From assembly GCF_049675895.1 (NCBI RefSeq), contig NZ_CP183834.1, forward strand, positions 1,302,001-1,366,000: a stretch of 64,000 nucleotides of DNA, written 5' to 3'. Source of the stretch: Ampullimonas aquatilis (GTDB taxonomy: Bacteria > Pseudomonadota > Gammaproteobacteria > Burkholderiales > Burkholderiaceae_D). Within the stretch, counting starts at the first letter, position 1. Every line of letters starts with the position of its first letter. The notes below the pieces were generated by a model. It did no database searches, was not told the DNA's origin, and saw only the letters and a program-made list of their open reading frames with translations. Below, piece after piece: positions 8,994-17,500 of the stretch. The position numbers were made by a program, and so were the translations under genes.

Positions 8994-10067
8994 ATGCCAC
9001 GTCCTATAGTTGCCCACGTTTATCCTCAACGCCTAGCCCACAATCTTGCTCGGGTTCGGTCTTATGCGCCTGCTGCCAAAATCTGGGCTGTGATCAAGGC
9101 CAATGCCTATGGTCACGGTATTGAGCGGATGTTTGCCGGATTGGCCGATGCTGATGGTTTGGCCATGTTGGATATCGCTGAAGCCGAAAAGGTTCGCCAA
9201 TTAGGTTGGCACAAACCAGTGATGCTGCTGGAAGGCTGCTTTTCGGCTGCCGATTGGGCAGTAGCGCAAGCGCTGGACCTGACTTGCGTGGTGCATTGCG
9301 AAGAACAATTGCAATGGCTGTCGGCAAATCACCGTGGTGCACCGATTGCAGTGTTACTCAAAATGAATTCGGGTATGAATCGGCTGGGATTTACCGCGGC
9401 CAATTTTGCCCATGCCCATGCACGACTGGTGACGATGGCTGGCGTTAAATCGCTGGGCATGATGACGCATTTTGCGGATGCAGATGGTGCTCGCGGCGTT
9501 GCCATGCCCTTGAGCATTTTTGCCAATGCCAGCCAGGGTTTGAGCGGGCCGATGAGCCTGGCCAATTCGGCCACGATCTTGCGCTATCCCGAGGCACATG
9601 CTGACTGGGTTCGACCGGGCATCATGCTCTATGGTGCGTCACCGTTTGGTGTCTTGCAGCCAGCCAGCCAGTTTGGTCTGCAAGCCACCATGAGTCTGTA
9701 CTCGCGTCTGATTGATATTCAAACCCTCAATCCTGGTGAATCGGTTGGCTATGGCAGTACCTTTACGGCAAAACAGACTACCCAAATCGGTGTCGTGGCT
9801 TGTGGTTATGCCGATGGTTATCCGCGCCATGCCCCCAATGGCACGCCGGTGCTGGTGGATGGGGTGCGCTGTGCACTGGCCGGGCGAATCTCAATGGATA
9901 TGCTGACGGTCGATCTGACGCCAGTACCACAGGCGCAAATAGGTTCAACTGTCGAGCTGTGGGGTGATGCCTTGTCCATTGATGAAGTGGCACATTCTGC
10001 CGGCACGATTGGCTACGAGTTGATGTGCGCCTTGGCGGCACGTGTTCCAGTGATTACCATGCCTTAA
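8994..10067 (+). CDS. alr: Alanine racemase
   Basis: A 357-residue PLP enzyme interconverting L- and D-alanine for peptidoglycan. The PLP lysine lies in VIKANAYGHG near residue 35, the C-terminal catalytic tyrosine region in VGYGSTF, and RISMDMLTVD follows. The start at 8994 (MPRPIVAHVYPQRLAHNLAR) gives the family's normal length; the upstream in-frame start at 8958 adds a segment unlike the family. Confidence 0.95.
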   Translation: MPRPIVAHVYPQRLAHNLARVRSYAPAAKIWAVIKANAYGHGIERMFAGLADADGLAMLDIAEAEKVRQLGWHKPVMLLEGCFSAADWAVAQALDLTCVVHCEEQLQWLSANHRGAPIAVLLKMNSGMNRLGFTAANFAHAHARLVTMAGVKSLGMMTHFADADGARGVAMPLSIFANASQGLSGPMSLANSATILRYPEAHADWVRPGIMLYGASPFGVLQPASQFGLQATMSLYSRLIDIQTLNPGESVGYGSTFTAKQTTQIGVVACGYADGYPRHAPNGTPVLVDGVRCALAGRISMDMLTVDLTPVPQAQIGSTVELWGDALSIDEVAHSAGTIGYELMCALAARVPVITMP

Positions 10068-10134
10068 ATCAGGTTTGGCCTGCATACTATTTGTACTGCT
10101 AAACAGTGTGAGTCAGCAGGGCAAGTCAAAGCGC

Positions 10135-10178
10135 TTGCGCAACAGGTAAATTCAGTTATACTGTTTATATATACAGTA
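10135..10178 (+). promoter_or_regulatory. Promoter with LexA (SOS) box
   Basis: TACTGTTTATATATACAGTA at 10159-10178 differs from the E. coli LexA consensus (CTG-N10-CAG with an alternating TA core) at one position of 20. A candidate -10 TATACT (10157-10162), 16 bp after TTGCGC (10135-10140), overlaps the box, as expected for repression. The next gene downstream is the radical SAM protein at 10216. Confidence 0.75.
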
Positions 10179-10215
10179 TTTTGACTGGTTTGCTGCACCT
10201 GTCCCGTTTGCGCCC

Positions 10216-11322
10216 ATGACTGATTTTTTCATTTCGCCCGCAGCCATCAAAGGTCGGGGATCGGCCAGCCGGATCGCCCATCGATTCGAGTTGGACAGCC
10301 GTGCAGCTTTTGATGATGGCTGGCAAACGCAAACGGGTTTGCTGGCCGAGCAGCAGGCGCAAGTCAAACTGCTTACCCAGGTTCGTCATGAGCAGGTCAA
10401 ATCGGTCATCACTTCGCATCAATCACCCGATTTGGCTCTGATGCGTTCAGTCAATCCTTATCGAGGCTGTGAGCACGGTTGCATTTATTGCTACGCACGT
10501 CCGACGCATAGCTATTTGGGTTTATCGCCGGGGCTGGACTTCGAAACCAGGCTGATTGCCAAAACCAATATTGCCGACGTACTGCAAAAAGAGTTGGCAC
10601 GTAGTAGTTATCAGGTTGAACCAATCAGTATTGGCTCGGCGACGGATTGTTATCAACCCATTGAACGGGAATTGCGCCTGACCCGGCAGGTTTTGGAACT
10701 GTTCAATCAGACGGCGCATCCTCTGGGTATTGTCACCAAGTCGAGCGGGGTAGAGCGAGATATCGATTTACTGGCACCCATGGGCGCACGACAGCTGGCG
10801 GCGGTCTATGTAACCATTACCACATTGGATGCGGCACTGGCACGCAAACTGGAGCCACGTGCGGCTAGTCCCTTGCGACGGCTGGAAACAATCCGGCGTC
10901 TGCGTGCCGCTGGTGTACCGGTGGGGGTGAGTCTGGCACCGCAGATTCCTTTCATTACTGAAGACATGGAGCAGGTACTGGAAGCTGCCGCACAAGCCGG
11001 GGCCAGCCGTGCTTTTTATTCGGTATTGCGCTTGCCCTGGGAGGTAGCGCCGTTGTTTCGCGAATGGCTGAGTCTGCATTTTCCTGACCGCGCAGCGCGC
11101 GTCATGGCGCGCATTGCCGATATGCGTGGTGGCAAGGATTACGAGAGCGCATTTTTTTCGCGCATGCAAGGCAACGGCTTATGGGCAGAACTGATTGCAC
11201 AGCGCTTCAGCAAAGCCTGTGTTCGTCTGGGTTTGAATCGTCAGCGTTTTACTTTGGATAATAGCCAGTTTGTGCCGCCAGTCCGACCTCGGGCAGGCGC
11301 AGTGCAAGGTCAGCTATTTTGA
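10216..11322 (+). CDS. PA0069-family radical SAM protein (photolyase-like)
   Basis: A 368-residue protein with the radical SAM cluster motif CxxxCxxC (NPYRGCEHGCIYCYARPTH) near residue 83. PA0069-type proteins belong to the COG of spore photoproduct lyase-like 'DNA repair photolyases'; the substrate of this branch is not established. The upstream LexA box supports a role in the DNA damage response. The gene stands alone between alr and radA on the same strand. Confidence 0.87.
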   Translation: MTDFFISPAAIKGRGSASRIAHRFELDSRAAFDDGWQTQTGLLAEQQAQVKLLTQVRHEQVKSVITSHQSPDLALMRSVNPYRGCEHGCIYCYARPTHSYLGLSPGLDFETRLIAKTNIADVLQKELARSSYQVEPISIGSATDCYQPIERELRLTRQVLELFNQTAHPLGIVTKSSGVERDIDLLAPMGARQLAAVYVTITTLDAALARKLEPRAASPLRRLETIRRLRAAGVPVGVSLAPQIPFITEDMEQVLEAAAQAGASRAFYSVLRLPWEVAPLFREWLSLHFPDRAARVMARIADMRGGKDYESAFFSRMQGNGLWAELIAQRFSKACVRLGLNRQRFTLDNSQFVPPVRPRAGAVQGQLF

Positions 11323-11441
11323 GTGGCGTTAAAATATACTCTATTGGTGTATAAAATTAAGCATAATAAATACGCACTTAATAGGCTATAAATTGAATAT
11401 ACTCCTTGAATTATCACTGGTTTGGCATGAAAGTGAGCAGC

Positions 11442-12815
11442 ATGGCAAAAGGTAAAACGGTCTACACTTGCACAGAATGTGGTGGGCAAGTCAGCAAGTG
11501 GCAAGGGCAGTGTCCACATTGTCAGGGTTGGAATACGCTGGTTGAGACCATTGCCGAAACTGCGGCACCCAACCGCTATGCCGCTTTGGCTAAAAGTACG
11601 CCGGTGCAATCCCTGGATGATATCGAAGCGTCCGAGGTGCCGCGTTTTGGCACCGGCATCGAGGAGTTTGATCGTGTGTTGGGCGGTGGTTTGGTGGCCG
11701 GGGGCGTAGTGCTGATTGGTGGTGATCCGGGCATTGGCAAATCGACGCTGTTGCTGCAAACTCTGGCTGGTTTGGCGCAGGATAAAAAAGTGCTCTATGT
11801 GAGCGGCGAAGAAAGTGGTGCACAGATTGCCTTGCGGGCGCAACGTTTGGCTATTTCTGAAAAACAGAAGATGCCCAATCTGCGGCTCCTGGCCGAAATT
11901 CAGCTGGAAAAAATTCTATCTGCTTTGCAGACCGAAGCACCCGTTGTCGCGGTCATTGATTCAATCCAGACCTTGTACTCGGAACAATTGACCTCGGCTC
12001 CCGGCTCGGTCGCCCAGGTGCGTGAGTGTGCAGCACAGTTGACGCGCACTGCCAAACAGACCGGTGTGACCATCATTCTGGTTGGCCATGTCACCAAAGA
12101 AGGTTCGCTGGCCGGGCCGCGCGTGCTCGAGCATATCGTCGATACGGTGCTGTATTTTGAGGGCGATACCCATTCCAGTTTCAGGCTGGTGCGCGCCATC
12201 AAAAACCGCTTTGGCGCCGTCAATGAACTGGGCGTTTTTGCCATGACGGAAAAGGGTTTGCGTGGTGTGGCCAATCCTTCGGCGCTATTTCTATCCACTC
12301 ACGACAAGACGGTGCCCGGCTCTTGCGTGCTGGTCACCCAGGAAGGCTCACGTCCTTTACTGGTTGAAGTACAGGCATTGGTGGATACCGCCCATGTTCC
12401 CAATCCACGCCGTCTGAGTGTCGGACTCGAACAAAACCGTCTGGCGATGCTGTTGGCGGTGCTGCACAAGCATGCTGGTATTGCCTGTTTTGATCAGGAT
12501 GTGTTCATCAATGCGGTGGGTGGTGTCAAAATTTCCGAGCCAGCGGCTGATCTGGCGGTGCTCCTGTCGATTCATTCCTCCCTGCGCAACAAACCTTTGC
12601 CGCAAGGTCTGGTGGTGTTTGGTGAGGTTGGTTTGGCTGGCGAAATTCGTCCTGCACCGCGCGGACAGGAGCGTTTGCGCGAAGCTGCCAAACTGGGATT
12701 CAGCGCTGCCATCATTCCCAAGGTCAACGCCCCCAAACAGGCTATTGATGGTTTGCGGGTGATTGCCGTGGAGCGCATTGATGAAGCCATTGATCGGGTG
12801 CGCGAGCTGGATTAG
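11442..12815 (+). CDS. radA: DNA repair protein RadA
   Basis: A 457-residue branch-migration helicase. It has an N-terminal zinc finger (CTECGGQVSKWQGQCPHC), a Walker A at GGDPGIGKST, the RadA-specific KNRFG motif and a C-terminal Lon-like domain (VGLAGEIRPAPRGQERLREA). The start at 11442 (MAKGKTVYTC) gives the standard length; earlier in-frame starts at 11406 and 11427 add 12 and 5 residues. Confidence 0.95.
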   Translation: MAKGKTVYTCTECGGQVSKWQGQCPHCQGWNTLVETIAETAAPNRYAALAKSTPVQSLDDIEASEVPRFGTGIEEFDRVLGGGLVAGGVVLIGGDPGIGKSTLLLQTLAGLAQDKKVLYVSGEESGAQIALRAQRLAISEKQKMPNLRLLAEIQLEKILSALQTEAPVVAVIDSIQTLYSEQLTSAPGSVAQVRECAAQLTRTAKQTGVTIILVGHVTKEGSLAGPRVLEHIVDTVLYFEGDTHSSFRLVRAIKNRFGAVNELGVFAMTEKGLRGVANPSALFLSTHDKTVPGSCVLVTQEGSRPLLVEVQALVDTAHVPNPRRLSVGLEQNRLAMLLAVLHKHAGIACFDQDVFINAVGGVKISEPAADLAVLLSIHSSLRNKPLPQGLVVFGEVGLAGEIRPAPRGQERLREAAKLGFSAAIIPKVNAPKQAIDGLRVIAVERIDEAIDRVRELD

Positions 12816-13123
12816 ATTCATTGCAAGTGCGGGGTGTCATGCGATCAGTCAATTCCAGACGGGTTCTTTTTCGTGCCAAGGCATGTGTCACTCTGTATCT
12901 GGTCACGCATCATTCTTTGCATACCGTTTGCCGTGAAGGAGCGAGGTTCATAATCTGGACAGCCTTGGCTTCTGGCAAAATAACGGATTAGCTCGGTCTG
13001 GCCATGCTTTGCATCACTGCGTTGTTCTGGCGGCGGTCTTTACCCAGGTGTCAAAACGTTCATCGGGTTTGAGCGGTAACAGCTGAGCTATGCATATTGT
13101 GTTTTCTTCTTTCAGGATTGTTC
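12816..13123. other. Intergenic region radA-gltX with a possible gene remnant
   Basis: These 308 bp have no convincing complete gene. On the minus strand a stretch ending at a TGA at 12845 reads SDAKHGQTELIRYFARSQGC followed by PDYEPRSF and about 30 more residues with protein-like composition. It has no start codon in frame, and a neighbouring frame further upstream reads LLPLKPDERFDTWVK. This may be a decayed or frameshifted small gene. The gltX ribosome site AGGA lies at 13113-13116. Confidence 0.35.
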
Positions 13124-14521
13124 ATGTCTCAACGCGTTCGTACTCGCTTTGCTCCATCCCCCACCGGGTTTATTCACCTTGGCAATATCCGTTCGGCGCT
13201 TTATCCCTGGGCATTTGCCCGTCGCAATCAAGGTGACTTCATTTTGCGTATCGAGGATACCGATGTCGAACGCTCTTCGCAGGAAGCCGTGGATGTCATT
13301 ATTGAAAGCATGGCGTGGCTGGGCCTGGATATTGATGAGGGGCCGTTCTATCAAATGCAACGGATGCCGCGTTACAAGGAAGTGCTTGCCCAATTGCTCG
13401 CTGAGGGCAAAGCCTATCCCTGCTATATGTCCATGGAAGCGCTCGATACGCTGCGTGAGCGCCAACGCGAAGCCGGAGAAAAGCCGCGTTACGATGGTAC
13501 CTGGCGACCTGCGCCAGGTAAAACCCTGCCGGCGATTCCAGAAGGTGTCCAGCCGGTGATTCGTTTCATCAATCCTGAAGCGGGCAGTGTGGTGTGGGAC
13601 GATGCAGTGAAAGGGCGAATTGAAATTACCAATGATGAACTGGATGATCTCATCATAGCCCGTTCCGATGGCACGCCCACTTACAACTTCTGTGTGGTGG
13701 TGGATGATTTGGACATGCAGATCACGCACGTGATTCGTGGTGACGATCACGTCAATAACACGCCGCGTCAGATCAATATTCTCAAAGCCCTGGGTGTCAC
13801 GCCACCAGTCTATGCCCATTTGCCAACCATTCTCAATGAACAGGGTGAGAAGATGTCCAAGCGGCAGGGCGCCTTGAGTGTCATGCAATATCGTGATGAT
13901 GGTTTTTTACCTGAAGCGATTGTCAATTATCTGGCGCGTCTGGGATGGGCTCATGGTGATGCTGAAATCTTTACCCGTGAACAGTTTATCGAATGGTTTG
14001 ATCTGGAACATCTGGGCAAGTCACCCGCGCAATACAACCTTGAAAAACTGACTTGGCTCAATGCCCATTACATCAAACAGGCTGACAACCAGCGTCTGGC
14101 TGACTTGGCGCAACCATTTTTACAGGTATCGGGCATCAACACGCAAAGCGGCCCTCATTTGACTGAAGTGATCGCCTTGTTGAAAGATCGTGCTCATACC
14201 GTGAAGGAGCTGGCCCATGCAACCCATTTGTTCTATGTGAAAAAGTCTGCCGACCCAGCCTTGCTGGAACAACATCTGACCGATGCCATCAAGACACCAT
14301 TAAAGGAATTTGCTGATCAGTTGGCTACCATTGAATGGACTGTTCCTGCTATCTCTGCAACTTTGAAAGCGGTATTGGCAGCGCATAAACTGAAGATGCC
14401 ACAATTAGCCATGCCGATCCGTCTCTTGGTAACAGGGCAACTGCAGACGCCCTCAATTGACGCAACATTGGCTTTGATTGGCCGAGATGTGGTACTGGCG
14501 CGTCTCCATGCCATGGGCTGA
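13124..14521 (+). CDS. gltX: Glutamyl-tRNA synthetase
   Basis: A 465-residue class I aminoacyl-tRNA synthetase charging tRNA-Glu. The HIGH-type motif is PSPTGFIHLGN and the KMSKS-type motif KMSKRQG. AGGA precedes the ATG at 13124; the frame extends upstream to 13097 without support. Its cognate tRNA-Glu gene, 225 bp downstream, is the prophage attachment site. Confidence 0.96.
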   Translation: MSQRVRTRFAPSPTGFIHLGNIRSALYPWAFARRNQGDFILRIEDTDVERSSQEAVDVIIESMAWLGLDIDEGPFYQMQRMPRYKEVLAQLLAEGKAYPCYMSMEALDTLRERQREAGEKPRYDGTWRPAPGKTLPAIPEGVQPVIRFINPEAGSVVWDDAVKGRIEITNDELDDLIIARSDGTPTYNFCVVVDDLDMQITHVIRGDDHVNNTPRQINILKALGVTPPVYAHLPTILNEQGEKMSKRQGALSVMQYRDDGFLPEAIVNYLARLGWAHGDAEIFTREQFIEWFDLEHLGKSPAQYNLEKLTWLNAHYIKQADNQRLADLAQPFLQVSGINTQSGPHLTEVIALLKDRAHTVKELAHATHLFYVKKSADPALLEQHLTDAIKTPLKEFADQLATIEWTVPAISATLKAVLAAHKLKMPQLAMPIRLLVTGQLQTPSIDATLALIGRDVVLARLHAMG

Positions 14522-14614
14522 TTGTTTGCTCATGAGTACTTTGAATCATTCACTTTTTTTCATTGAAACCCTTTACAACTCGCCATATTTGCCCCATAAT
14601 CTCGTTTCTCTGTC

Positions 14615-14690
<76 letters not shown>

Positions 14691-14746
14691 GAAAGCTTGA
14701 GAAGTTTTGAGCCAACTGAGTGGAAACTCCGATTAAAACGATTATT

Positions 14747-14822
14747 GTCCCCATCGTCTAGAGGCCTAGGACATCACCCTTTCACGGTGAGTACGGGGGT
14801 TCGAATCCCCCTGGGGACGCCA
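14747..14822 (+). tRNA. tRNA-Glu (TTC), prophage attachment gene
   Basis: Acceptor stem GTCCCC/GGGGAC, anticodon stem TCACC/GGTGA with loop CTTTCAC (anticodon TTC), TpsiC arm GGTTCGAATCC, encoded CCA. The last 14 bases lie inside the 16-bp attachment repeat, so in the lysogen the 3' end of the mature tRNA is restored by prophage DNA. The terminator that should follow it now lies beyond attR (54574-54603). Confidence 0.97.
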
Positions 14823-16305
14823 GCATATCCCCAGTGCTCATGGCAAGCCGGTAATTAATACGGCAGGCTGTGAGTGCTGGCTCTGCATCCAGCTCGATAC
14901 TAACGAGCATCTGTTTCAAATAATCTTTCAAAAATTCACGTGGCATGGCTTCGAGGTTGTTGGCCATTTCTTGCAGCAGCTCGGCGACGTGACTTTCTTT
15001 CAAGTTGCCCAACGCTTTGGCTTGGGCTTTCCGGGTTTCAAGTCGGTCAATATTTTCAATGCAGACCATCCGCTCTGCCTCTAATTTTTCAATGGATCGT
15101 AATATCGCACCTGGTGCACTGGTTTCAGTGAGCAGCGCGGTCAGCTTGTCCATCTGAGATTCAATTTCTTTTTTTCTCAATACCAAAACGGGTAGTTGGC
15201 TGGCCGAGTCGTCATTGTTGAGTGCAGCGCGGCCCTTCTCGGTTAGTCGGCTGATCACCTCGGGGCAAAGCATGTCGCTGGCAATTTGTGTGAGCACCTG
15301 GCTTTCGATTGTTTCGGCCTTGATGTTCTTTTTTCCCGCGCGGTAGTAGCCCGCATTGCCATGCCATGGCGTGCCATCTGGGGTAACGAGCAGCCCTGAC
15401 AAAATGTAGTCAGCACCTTTGGTGCGCGTTTTGTTGCCGGTGTATTCAGACAGTTTTTTCAAGATGGTCTCGGCCTCGTCATCAGTGATCAGCGCTTCAT
15501 GCGTGTTCTTTTGGATGATCCATTCTGCACGTGGGCGGCGCTTGGTACCGTTTTTATAGCCACCTGTGGTGTATTCATTATGCACATTCCAGACGGTGTT
15601 GCCAGCATAGCAGAGTGCATTCCACTCAACATCGATGAGGCTAGTATCCGGTTTTTTGATACAAAGCTCTTGCATGAGTGATATTCTGGATCGGCCAGCA
15701 GCTCGGCCAGATAGGTAGCTGGCAACTAGGCTGGCATCATTGCTTGGCACCAATTTGGTTTTGGTCACGGCGCTGCCATCACGCACGGCACCAGTGCCAA
15801 TGGTTTGCAGTTGGTAGCCCCATGGGGCACGACCACCGGCGCGGTAACCCTGTTTGACGTTTTCGGCCATGCCGGCCAACCCTTTTTCCTTAGACATCAT
15901 GGAGTGCATCTGGTCGAAGGCTTGCAGGATCTGCACCATCAGCATGTCCACCATTGGGTTGGCCTCGGGCAGGTTGGCGTAGATGATGCGCACGCCACGT
16001 TTTTTGCACTCGTGCTTGAAGACTTCGGCCAGGTAGATGTTGCGGGCCAGGCGGGACGTATCAAGCAGCATGATGCCCGTCCAGCTGCGGTTTTTGTCTT
16101 TCAGTTCGCGTAATAGCTGTTGAAAACCTGGCCGGTTATCGTCTTTACCGGATTCGACCGCGTCGAAAAATTCTTTGACGATCGTCAGTTCTCGGTCACT
16201 CGCTAGTGACTGCAGTTTGCGACGCTGGGCATCGATCGACACATCCGATCTGTCCTTGCTCGATCGCAGGTAGGTCACCACCCATGAGGTTTTTTCGTTT
16301 GACAT
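14782..16305 (-). CDS. int: Large serine recombinase (phage integrase)
   Basis: 507 residues. The N-terminal resolvase domain (about 1-150) has VVTYLRSSKDRSDVSIDAQR with the candidate nucleophile serines, GIMLLDTSRLARN, and IYANLPEANPMVDMLMVQIL. A recombinase domain follows, then a coiled-coil-rich C-terminal half. The usual zinc-ribbon cysteines after YILSGLL are absent. The last 12 codons (ASPGGFEPPYSP) are antisense tRNA-Glu sequence, so the C-terminus depends on integration state. No Shine-Dalgarno precedes 16305. It probably catalyses attP x attB recombination at the tRNA 3' end. Confidence 0.93.
   Translation of the reverse strand: MSNEKTSWVVTYLRSSKDRSDVSIDAQRRKLQSLASDRELTIVKEFFDAVESGKDDNRPGFQQLLRELKDKNRSWTGIMLLDTSRLARNIYLAEVFKHECKKRGVRIIYANLPEANPMVDMLMVQILQAFDQMHSMMSKEKGLAGMAENVKQGYRAGGRAPWGYQLQTIGTGAVRDGSAVTKTKLVPSNDASLVASYLSGRAAGRSRISLMQELCIKKPDTSLIDVEWNALCYAGNTVWNVHNEYTTGGYKNGTKRRPRAEWIIQKNTHEALITDDEAETILKKLSEYTGNKTRTKGADYILSGLLVTPDGTPWHGNAGYYRAGKKNIKAETIESQVLTQIASDMLCPEVISRLTEKGRAALNNDDSASQLPVLVLRKKEIESQMDKLTALLTETSAPGAILRSIEKLEAERMVCIENIDRLETRKAQAKALGNLKESHVAELLQEMANNLEAMPREFLKDYLKQMLVSIELDAEPALTACRINYRLAMSTGDMLASPGGFEPPYSP
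14809..14824 (+). repeat. attL core (16 bp)
   Basis: ccctggggacgccagc, identical to 54555-54570. Flanking bases differ on both sides (c versus g before, a versus t after), so 16 bp is the exact extent. It spans the last 14 bases of tRNA-Glu plus 2 bases. Confidence 0.93.
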
Positions 16306-16399
16306 AGTCTAAAAATAAGGGGAGGAGGGCGGTTGCCGCCACTTCGGGGTCAAATTTGCCACGGGATGGTAGCATTTTTATTTGCCTAGGCTTGGCCAT
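16196..16399 (-). CDS. Small ORF overlapping the integrase start
   Basis: A possible 67-residue protein beginning MAKPRQIKMLPSRGKFDPEV and continuing ATALLPLFLDYVKRKN. Its first 31 codons fill the otherwise empty space before the integrase, and the rest overlaps the integrase in another frame. GGGGG lies a few bases before the ATG. It could be a short leader giving coupled translation of the integrase (which lacks its own ribosome site) or a small DNA-binding directionality factor; neither is shown. Confidence 0.35.
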   Translation of the reverse strand: MAKPRQIKMLPSRGKFDPEVAATALLPLFLDYVKRKNLMGGDLPAIEQGQIGCVDRCPASQTAVTSE

Positions 16400-16437
16400 G
16401 ATGCCCCCGCATGGACTCAATTGGTTTGTGCATTTAT

Positions 16438-16695
16438 TTATTTCTCTTGAATCAAGTGCGAATAGTAGGCCCGCTGCAGTCGTCCTTGCACTAGGAATTT
16501 CTGAGCTTCACCACCACTCTCTTTTTGGCAGAAAACAGTGGCATCTTGGCCACCTACAATCGAATAGTCCGCACTTGCTGAGTCGCTCCAATCTGCCCAT
16601 TGATTCACGGCATCTTCAGCGTTGAAAGCAGTGAATATTTTTGCGTCGTCTCGCGTGCCTCCATTATCTGGGTGCCATACATAAAATTTAATCAT
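16438..16695 (-). CDS. Hypothetical phage protein
   Basis: 85 residues from MIKFYVWHPDNGGTRDDAKI. The start at 16695 is fixed by GGAGG five bases before the ATG and by an ATGA overlap with the stop of the upstream cupin-like gene. The text has alternating strands and the phrase FTAFNAEDAVNQWADWSD, resembling small phage proteins that show a polar helix after two strands. No family recognised. Confidence 0.7.
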   Translation of the reverse strand: MIKFYVWHPDNGGTRDDAKIFTAFNAEDAVNQWADWSDSASADYSIVGGQDATVFCQKESGGEAQKFLVQGRLQRAYYSHLIQEK

Positions 16696-17216
16696 TTCAT
16701 CCTCCGAGGCTCGTCTTTGCCCATAGGCACGGTTTCCCACCACGCATCGGGTGTGCCGGTGCCGTCGCCTGGGTAGTTGTACGGGACCCAGGCTTTAGTG
16801 GTGTCGGTACCGATGGAGCGCAAAAAACCCCAAGGTTTGGTGTATTTGGCGCGATGAAAGAACAATGTCCAGCAGCAATCTGGCATGGGGTTGTCAGGCA
16901 TAAATGACATTGCCCAAATATCATGTGGCAGGATGACTCGATGAAACGAATCGCCTTTGATCCAGTTAAACCAGCGAATAGCTCGCAAGCCCTGGCGAGT
17001 TTCTTCGGTGTACCAGCCGGACAAGATGATGCTGCCCGCCCACGGCCATGGATGATCATGCAGGCCTCTGGCGGGGTCGCTACCAACAAAGCGGTGCAGA
17101 TAGAAGTGCACGCCTAAAATAGTGAATAGGTAATAACGCTCCAAGTAGGGCTGGCCGTCATCACTGATGATTCGGCATGGCAGATAGTTGGTTAGTTTGT
17201 AGAGTAGGTTTTTCAT
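16692..17216 (-). CDS. Cupin-like phage protein
   Basis: 174 residues. The central part has spaced histidines in cupin order: LHRFVGSDPARGLHDHPWPW, then a glycine-rich turn (IILSGWYTEE), and later FHRVILPHD. HxH followed by E and a distal H is the metal site pattern of cupins. Similar proteins occur in many phage early regions; no enzymatic role is known. The stop overlaps the next gene (ATGA). Confidence 0.65.
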   Translation of the reverse strand: MKNLLYKLTNYLPCRIISDDGQPYLERYYLFTILGVHFYLHRFVGSDPARGLHDHPWPWAGSIILSGWYTEETRQGLRAIRWFNWIKGDSFHRVILPHDIWAMSFMPDNPMPDCCWTLFFHRAKYTKPWGFLRSIGTDTTKAWVPYNYPGDGTGTPDAWWETVPMGKDEPRRMK

Positions 17217-17222
17217 TTTTAC

Positions 17223-17486
17223 TTAATCAAGCCCGGTTTCGGTTGGTGCCGAACGAAATATCTGTGCAATCCGCTCGAATGCCACAGCCATTTCTTCGCG
17301 TCGTTGCGGTGATTTGGGTAGCCAAAAAGTGACAGCGCTTCGATCATCATCTTCTGGTGGATGATGAAGTCTCTCTGATGAGTGCAATATGAGTTGTGCA
17401 GCGTGGTATGTCACACCTGTATTGCTCTGCTTAACTATTGGCCAGACCTCGCTAGTCAGTTCTTGACTGTATACGTTAATTCTCAT
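17223..17486 (-). CDS. Hypothetical phage protein
   Basis: 87 residues starting MRINVYSQELTSEVWPIVKQ. The N-terminal half reads as a beta-rich start with a histidine-rich middle (HHPPEDDDRS) and a C-terminal helix with REEMAVAFERIAQIF. It lies 6 bp upstream of the cupin-like gene in the leftward operon. Not recognised. Confidence 0.6.
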   Translation of the reverse strand: MRINVYSQELTSEVWPIVKQSNTGVTYHAAQLILHSSERLHHPPEDDDRSAVTFWLPKSPQRREEMAVAFERIAQIFRSAPTETGLD

Positions 17487-17500
17487 TTTGACCCCGGTAT

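Noticed and set aside
13112..13888. 258-codon open frame on the minus strand
   Set aside because: Shadow of gltX; the sense strand has all catalytic motifs.
14782..14812. SPGGFEPPYSP as a conserved integrase motif
   Set aside because: These residues are antisense tRNA-Glu sequence and say nothing about protein function.
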